A stretch of 64,000 nucleotides of DNA, taken from NCBI RefSeq assembly GCF_005144585.1, contig NZ_SSMQ01000074.1:1-64000 (forward strand), in the 5' to 3' direction. Positions within the stretch are counted from its first letter, which is position 1. Each line of letters opens with the position of its first letter. A model generated the notes under the pieces. That model was not told the origin of the DNA and searched no databases. It saw only the letters and a program-made list of their open reading frames with translations. Below are positions 59,448 to 64,000 of the stretch, one piece after another. This DNA is from Polyangium fumosum. Lineage in GTDB: Bacteria > Myxococcota_A > Polyangia > Polyangiales > Polyangiaceae. A program made the position numbers and the translations under genes.

Positions 59448-60050
59448 ATGGCTCACGCATTCCATCGGTCCTTTGGCCGCGCCTTCACGTGGCTCGCGCT
59501 CGCGTCCGCGGGCGTGGCGGGCTGCGGCACGGACGCGGGGGAGAACCGTCCGAGTCCGGCCAGGGAGGAGCCCTCGGAGCCGCTCTCGCACGGACAGATC
59601 CTGGCCGTCGTGTCGACCATCGATCAGAACGAGATGACGAACGCGGAGACGGCGCGGCTCCGGGCCACGAGCGAGGGGGTCCGGTCCTACGCGGAGCGCG
59701 TCACCGCCGAGCACCAAGCGATCCAGACGCGCATCCTGGCGCTCCAGGAGAAGCTCCGGGTCAAGCAGGAGGGCAGCGAGATGCAGTCGAACCTCCGCCG
59801 CGACGCCGAGCGCGCGGCGGAGCTGCTCCGGACCGTGCCGGCCGCGGATTTCGACGTCACCTACCTGAACGCCCAGATCGGCGGGCACCAGCGCGCGATC
59901 ACGCTGCTCGACGCGCAGCTCATCCCGAACGCCGATTCGGCGGAGGTCGAGACCTTCCTGCGCGAGGTGCGCGCCACGCTCGCGCAGCACCTCGCCCAGG
60001 CGCGGCGCCTCCGCAGCCGCTTCCCGATGCTGCCGGGCGACCGCATCTGA
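59448..60050 (+). CDS. DUF4142 ferritin-like lipoprotein
   Basis: ATG 59448 has AAGAGGAG upstream, giving 200 residues with lipobox (GVAGC). The core matches DUF4142: QILAVVSTIDQNEMTNAETARLRATSEGVRSYAERVTAEHQ, then LNAQIGGHQRAITLLDAQLIP and VRATLAQHLAQARRL. The four-helix bundle family has His and Glu in these positions (EHQ, GGHQ, QHLAQA). Function is unknown, probably periplasmic. The structured 60053-60172 element lies just downstream. Confidence 0.85.
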   Translation: MAHAFHRSFGRAFTWLALASAGVAGCGTDAGENRPSPAREEPSEPLSHGQILAVVSTIDQNEMTNAETARLRATSEGVRSYAERVTAEHQAIQTRILALQEKLRVKQEGSEMQSNLRRDAERAAELLRTVPAADFDVTYLNAQIGGHQRAITLLDAQLIPNADSAEVETFLREVRATLAQHLAQARRLRSRFPMLPGDRI

Positions 60051-60052
60051 GG

Positions 60053-60172
60053 CGGGTGTCCCCCAGGCTGCTGCGCGGCTCGATGCGTCGGTCGGCCTCG
60101 CTCGACGTACGGTCGTACGCCTCGCTCGGCCTCCCTAGCCTCGAGCCGCTCGCGACGCCTGGGGGACACCCG
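60053..60172. repeat. 120-base inverted-repeat structure (terminator, REP or small RNA)
   Basis: CGGGTGTCCCCCAGGC (60053-60068) pairs perfectly with GCCTGGGGGACACCCG (60157-60172). Immediately inside, GGCTCGA (60077-60083) pairs with TCGAGCC (60141-60147), and a central CGTAC-GGT-CGTAC hairpin sits at about 60106-60118. It starts 3 bases after the DUF4142 stop, so it could act as terminator, but it is longer and more structured than that task needs. Confidence 0.7.
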
Positions 60173-60216
60173 CTCGGAATCGGCGCAGCGTTGATAAATA
60201 CGGAAAAGATCCGGAG

Positions 60217-60251
60217 CGCCCAGATCGGACAGGGTACGTCCGATCTGGGCG
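60217..60251. terminator. perfect 14-bp stem-loop, bidirectional terminator or regulatory hairpin
   Basis: CGCCCAGATCGGAC (60217-60230), loop AGGGTAC, GTCCGATCTGGGCG (60238-60251). On the minus strand it is followed by a T-rich stretch (GATCTTTTCCGTATTTATC); on the plus strand by only short T runs. It is a strong hairpin within a region that has no gene (60051-60475). Confidence 0.6.
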
Positions 60252-60475
60252 TCGATTTCGGGCGGCCGTCCGCCATTGCATGATAATCTCGGCGATGGGT
60301 GGCGTCATGGACGGGGAGCCGGCGGCCGTCGGGCTCGCCGCGGCCGATCGTGGCCTCTCGTCCCACGCCCGGGGTCCGCCTTATTTCGGTCTTACCTGCG
60401 AAGGAATGGATGTCATGCTTGTCTTGACAAACAATCGCCTCGGCCTCGTCTCGCCGACCGTGCGACGGACGCGCC

Positions 60476-61324
60476 ATGCCGCCGCTCGGTGATCGCCGGA
60501 CGTATCTGCCGCGCGTCGTGGCCCCGCGCTGGGTGGTCTTCGCCGATTTCGACGAGACCTACCTCGCGCACGACGGCTCGCCCGAGCGACGCCGCGATCG
60601 GCGCTCGCTCGAGCAGCTCCTCCTCGAAGAGGCCTCCGCGCTCGGCCTCGTCTTCGGCTGGGTCGCCGACGGGCCCATCGACGTCGTCGCCGCCACGGTC
60701 GGCACCCACGGCCTTCGCGTCGTGCCCCATTTCATCGCGAGCTCCTGGGGCGCCGAGCTCGATTTTTTCTCCCGCGAGGAGGGCCGCCGCCCGGTCGCCG
60801 AGTGGGACGCGCGGGTCGCGCAGAGCGGCTTTTCGAGGGCCCGCGTCGCCGCCGCGCTCGACGATCTCCTCCGCCGCGGCATTCCCTTGGTCCGCCGCGA
60901 GCAAGCGGGCCGGCGCATCGACAGTTACATGTTCCAGCCGAGCGGACGCGGCAGATCCCCCGAGATCCCCTCGACCCTCCACAAGGTCGCCGAGCGCCAC
61001 GGGATCGGCGTCCACGTCTATCCCTGCCATCCCGCGCTCGGTGAGCCCGAGGGCACGTACGACGTGGATTTCGTGCCGCGGGGCGTCGGAAAACGCCAGG
61101 TCGTCGATTTCGTCCTCGATCGCCTCGGCATCCCGCGCGCCCGGGCCATGAGCTTCGGCGACGACGTGGGCGACGTCGACATGCTCTCCGCCGTCGAACA
61201 CGGCTACCTCGTCGACAACGCCACCGACGACGCCCGCCGCCGCTTCTCCCGCACCGCCGGGGCCAGTTATGCCCGCGGGATCCTCGACGTGATCGAGCGA
61301 CGCATCGAGCGCATCCGCCTCTGA
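60476..61324 (+). CDS. HAD-superfamily phosphatase, sucrose-phosphatase/Cof-like
   Basis: The protein is 282 residues, ATG 60476. HAD motif I is FADFDETYLAH (D24, D26); the residue after the second Asp is Glu, an unusual variant of DxDGT. Motif III Lys is in GVGKRQVVDFVLDRLG. Motif IV is SFGDDVGDVDMLSAVEHGYLV. A cap domain lies between (about 90-190). It is likely a sugar-phosphate phosphatase. A palindromic TTGTCTTGACAA lies at 60419-60430, 46 bases upstream, and may be an operator. Confidence 0.8.
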   Translation: MPPLGDRRTYLPRVVAPRWVVFADFDETYLAHDGSPERRRDRRSLEQLLLEEASALGLVFGWVADGPIDVVAATVGTHGLRVVPHFIASSWGAELDFFSREEGRRPVAEWDARVAQSGFSRARVAAALDDLLRRGIPLVRREQAGRRIDSYMFQPSGRGRSPEIPSTLHKVAERHGIGVHVYPCHPALGEPEGTYDVDFVPRGVGKRQVVDFVLDRLGIPRARAMSFGDDVGDVDMLSAVEHGYLVDNATDDARRRFSRTAGASYARGILDVIERRIERIRL

Positions 61325-61418
61325 TTCGGGCGGTGCCGCGACCGCCGCGACACCGCTGTCAGGGCCGCAGGGCAGCCCGCGGAGCAAGCTCCCTCCTTGA
61401 ATGCCGGGAATACGTGCA

Positions 61419-61434
61419 TGGCACATCGTTTGCT
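61419..61434 (+). promoter_or_regulatory. sigma-54-type promoter
   Basis: TGGCAC-N5-TTGCT matches the -24/-12 consensus (TGGCACG-N4-TTGCW) with the invariant GG and GC 10 bases apart. It is 42 bases before ATG 61477, so transcription would start near 61445 and include the GGAG ribosome site. Sigma-54 promoters are common in myxobacteria and need an enhancer-binding protein. Confidence 0.7.
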
Positions 61435-61476
61435 CGCCGTGCCCAGCCTTCGTTTTTCCCTCATCCAGGAGATGAA

Positions 61477-63057
61477 ATGTCGATGGAACGACCTTTCGCG
61501 GCGCGTCGCGCGCTGCTGCACCCCCTGTGGCTCGGGTCCCTCGCCCTGCTCGCCCTGAATGACCACGTCCTCAAGGGCGCGGGCATTCTCCCCGGCGCGA
61601 TCACGGGCAAATTGAGTGATTTTGCCGGGCTCGTGGTGGCGCCCGCGCTGCTCGCGGCGCTCCTCCGCCTCGGGAGCCGCCGGAGCCTCGTCCTCGCGCA
61701 CCTCGCGACGGGCGCCGTCTTCGCCGCGATCAAGCTCTCGCCCGCGGCGGCGCGCGCCTTCGAGGCCCTCGCGGCGCTCACGCCTTTCCCCTGGCAGATC
61801 ACCGTCGATCCCACCGATTTGATGGCGCTGCCCGCGCTCGCCCTCGCGTTCCGTGTCCTCGTCCCGGCCATGCAGCGCCCGCTCCCGGAGCGCCCCCTGG
61901 CCCAGCGCACGGCCGTCGTTTTCGGAGCCCTCGCGTGTGCCGCGACCAGCGAGCCCACCGAGCCGCCGCCGCCCTGCGGCCCCGATTTCTGCGGCGTCAC
62001 GCCCACCGAGAGCGGCGCACTCTCCCTCGGCAATACCACGGAAGGCGAGCGCCTCGTGCGCCTGCGCCCGCTGAAGGACTCGGTCCAGGTCGATTGCCCG
62101 ACGCTGCTCGCCGATCCCGAATCCGCGCTCTCGCGTGAGCTCTTCGCCCCCGCCGAGGCGTGGCTCCTCCAGCCGGGCCGGGGTTTGCCCCTCGAGAACA
62201 ATGATACGGCGGGCTGCGTCGCCTACCTCGTCGACGCCGACGGCCTCGCGCCCACGCTCCTCGCCTGGTCCTCGCAGAAGTTCCCGACCCAGCTCGTCTC
62301 CACAGCGACGAATTCGGACGATCGCCTCATGATCCCGCTCTCGCTCGATTCGAATGGCAAACTCTCGCTCGGCCCGCACGAGGCCGTCTTCAAGGCGCCC
62401 GCGCTCGAAGATCCGCCCGCCGCCCCCGGCTGCGCCTCGCCCGGCAAGACCGTCGGGGTCGAGTGGTCCACGCCCGTGCCCCTCCACGGACCCTACGTCC
62501 TGGAATCCGTCGTCTCGTCCCCCGACGATTGCCACGCCCTCGTGCTCCAGAACCAATCGACGATGTACGTCTGCGTGCCCGGCGCGGCCATGCCGTTCAA
62601 GGCCGGCGACAGCATCGCCATCGAAGCCTTCGAGATCGCCGGCGGCTCCTATCCCGAGACGAACGGCGAAGCGCCCGAGGGCAAGGCGCTCGTGCTCCGC
62701 AGCGACACGCACACCGTGCTCGCGGTGCGCGGCAATGTCCTCGCGCGGTACGAGTCCACGGACGCCGCCGAGCCGCTCACCGAGCCCGCTGTCGAGTCCG
62801 AGCTCGCCCAGGGCTGCGCCGGCGCGCACGACGAATGCGGCAGCCTGCTCGTCCCGCTCGAGGTCAGCTACCTCGGCGCTCACGTCCCCTCGATCACCTT
62901 CCTGCGCGCGGGCAAGAGCCTCGATCTCGCAGACGGCTACGGCACGCTGCACCTCGTGCGCGCCGATGCCATGCCCATCCGCGACACGGAATGTCCGCCC
63001 TTCGCTCGCAAGAGCCGTCATTACGAATCCGTTCTCGTCGTCTCCGCGGCGCCTTGA
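61477..63057 (+). CDS. membrane protein with extracytoplasmic Cys-rich domain
   Basis: ATG 61477 has CAGGAGATGAA upstream, giving 526 residues. Hydrophobic segments at about 15-130 (LWLGSLALLALNDHVLKGAG, AITGKLSDFAGLVVAPALLAALL, ALPALALAFRVLV) precede a long domain with several Cys (CGPDFCGV, VDCPTLL, GCVAYLV, PGCASPG, DDCHAL, YVCVPG, GCAGAHDECGS, TECPPF). A sigma-54-type promoter lies upstream. The VWA gene follows after 18 bp. No family is recognised. Confidence 0.7.
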   Translation: MSMERPFAARRALLHPLWLGSLALLALNDHVLKGAGILPGAITGKLSDFAGLVVAPALLAALLRLGSRRSLVLAHLATGAVFAAIKLSPAAARAFEALAALTPFPWQITVDPTDLMALPALALAFRVLVPAMQRPLPERPLAQRTAVVFGALACAATSEPTEPPPPCGPDFCGVTPTESGALSLGNTTEGERLVRLRPLKDSVQVDCPTLLADPESALSRELFAPAEAWLLQPGRGLPLENNDTAGCVAYLVDADGLAPTLLAWSSQKFPTQLVSTATNSDDRLMIPLSLDSNGKLSLGPHEAVFKAPALEDPPAAPGCASPGKTVGVEWSTPVPLHGPYVLESVVSSPDDCHALVLQNQSTMYVCVPGAAMPFKAGDSIAIEAFEIAGGSYPETNGEAPEGKALVLRSDTHTVLAVRGNVLARYESTDAAEPLTEPAVESELAQGCAGAHDECGSLLVPLEVSYLGAHVPSITFLRAGKSLDLADGYGTLHLVRADAMPIRDTECPPFARKSRHYESVLVVSAAP

Positions 63058-63075
63058 TTTCGGGAGGAAACCACC

Positions 63076-64000
63076 ATGGACCATCGAATCGGTACAGCGC
63101 TCCTTTCGACCTTGCTCGCCTCGCTCGTGCTCACGGGCTGCGCGGCCGACGCCTCGGAATCGGGCGCCTTCGGCGGCAACGTAGATCCCGAGCCCGGCGC
63201 CACCGGCATCTCGCAAGGCGGCGCGCAGGACTTCGGCCTCTTCCGGAAGATCCTCGAAGACGGGAAGATCCCGGGCCCCGGCGCGCTCGACGACCTCGGC
63301 TTCTTCGCCGAGCACAAGCTCGATTACGCCCCGCCGAACTGCGGCAACAACATCTGCATGCACGGCCTGCTCGGCGTGATGGGCAACATGATCACCGGCT
63401 CGAATTGCACCCTCGTCCAGATCGGCATGAACTCGCCGATCGACGTCGGCAGCATGACGCGCCCGCCCCTGCACCTCGTCGTCGCCGTCGACGTGAGCGG
63501 TTCCATGGTCGGTGAGCCCATGGATTACGTAAAGGCGGGCCTCGTCGAGATGATCCCGGCGCTCGAGCCCACGGATCGGATCTCGCTCGTCACGTACTCG
63601 ACGAGCGCCAACCTCGTCCTCGATCACGTGAGCGCGTCCAATACCCAGGCCCTCCAGAGCGCGTTCCAGGGCCTCTTCGCCGCGGGCTCGACGAACCTCT
63701 ACGACGGCCTCTTCACCGCGTTCTCCGTCGCCGACAAGTATTTCGATCCAGCGTACCAGAACCGCGTGCTTTACCTCTCGGACGGCATGGCCACGGCAGG
63801 CCTGACGAACCCGAGCAAGCTCACCTCGCTCGCCGAGGCCTACGCGAAGAAGGGCATCGGCGTAACCACGATCGGCGTCGGCGAGGCATTCGACGTCGAG
63901 GTGATGCGCGATCTCAGCGAGGTCGGCGCCGGCAATTTCTACTTCCTCGAAGACCCGAAGGCGGTCGTCGAGGTCTTCACCGACGAGGTAAAGACCTTCC
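63076..64000 (+). CDS. VWA-domain lipoprotein, truncated at window edge
   Basis: ATG 63076 has GGGAGGAAACC upstream; the frame is open to the end of the window, giving 308 residues so far. Lipobox is SLVLTGC. The VWA domain from about 135 has an intact MIDAS (VAVDVSGSMVG), then STNLYDGLF, VLYLSDGMATAG and GIGVTTIGVGEAFD. A Cys pair (PPNCGNNICMHG) precedes it. It is co-transcribed with the gene at 61477, probably under sigma-54 control. Binding partners are unknown. Confidence 0.85.
   Translation, partial: MDHRIGTALLSTLLASLVLTGCAADASESGAFGGNVDPEPGATGISQGGAQDFGLFRKILEDGKIPGPGALDDLGFFAEHKLDYAPPNCGNNICMHGLLGVMGNMITGSNCTLVQIGMNSPIDVGSMTRPPLHLVVAVDVSGSMVGEPMDYVKAGLVEMIPALEPTDRISLVTYSTSANLVLDHVSASNTQALQSAFQGLFAAGSTNLYDGLFTAFSVADKYFDPAYQNRVLYLSDGMATAGLTNPSKLTSLAEAYAKKGIGVTTIGVGEAFDVEVMRDLSEVGAGNFYFLEDPKAVVEVFTDEVKTF

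Noticed and set aside
60280-60489. Possible 70-codon small gene before the HAD gene
   Set aside because: No ribosome site, no hydrophobic or family features; it lies in a region of hairpins and palindromes and overlaps the HAD start.

Overview
The window is a high-GC chromosomal segment from a myxobacterium, most likely of the Polyangium/Sorangium type (order Polyangiales). That placement is an inference from gene style. The evidence is a MYXO-CTERM sorting tail on an M36 protease, MopE-type 'DDDCDGQTNE' repeats, many lipoproteins with Gly-Gly-x-Gly linkers after the lipobox, DUF4215-type Cys-rich repeats, very large hybrid histidine kinases, a sigma-54 promoter and sparse operons. I found no rRNA, tRNA, CRISPR array, intact IS or plasmid/phage module.

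Layout. 1-412: a possible partial CDS end and a nested inverted-repeat element whose distal module recurs, inverted, at 40366-40492. 413-8325: cell-envelope genes (degenerate M61-like lipoprotein, TonB-type protein, MepA-LysM endopeptidase, Spy/CpxP-like protein), an unrecognised protein with a cysteine-peptidase-like motif, and a HEAT protein translationally coupled to an NAD(P)-binding oxidoreductase. 8539-18131: a signalling operon with a 2144-residue hybrid kinase carrying eleven 92-residue HAMP repeats, a second hybrid kinase, a winged-helix protein and two small DUF5985-like membrane proteins. 18199-21767: a MoxR ATPase / VWA-metallopeptidase / Cys-rich protein operon. 21889-31021: carotenoid oxygenase, a pentaheme cytochrome with a lipoprotein, a MopE-repeat lipoprotein, a Fur-box-preceded multicopper oxidase and an SCP-x-type thiolase. 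31404-37610: secreted and lipoprotein genes, including transglutaminase-elicitor-like, neutral-ceramidase-like, PG-binding/M23 and BP74-like proteins.

37621-46156: Mut7-C protein, DUF4139 protein, a noncoding stretch with an unusual 42-bp tandem array, a DUF533/TerB protein, the RNA-repair pair archease-RtcB (overlapping, with the rtcB Shine-Dalgarno inside archease), and an ABC ATPase-permease pair. 46308-59207: a large Cys-rich P-domain lipoprotein, a phosphodiester-glycosidase-like lipoprotein, the 1332-residue M36 protease, an esterase and an 1151-residue membrane protein of unknown function. 59448-64000: DUF4142 lipoprotein, a strongly structured intergenic region, a HAD hydrolase, and a sigma-54-type promoter driving a membrane protein plus a VWA lipoprotein that runs off the window.

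Most products are envelope or secreted proteins, or sensors. The most distinctive items are the fungal-NIK1-like HAMP array kinase with its operon, the 42-bp array at about 40600-40900, the paired intergenic elements, the archease-RtcB coupling and the large hairpins at 60053-60251. All names come from motif reading without database searches.
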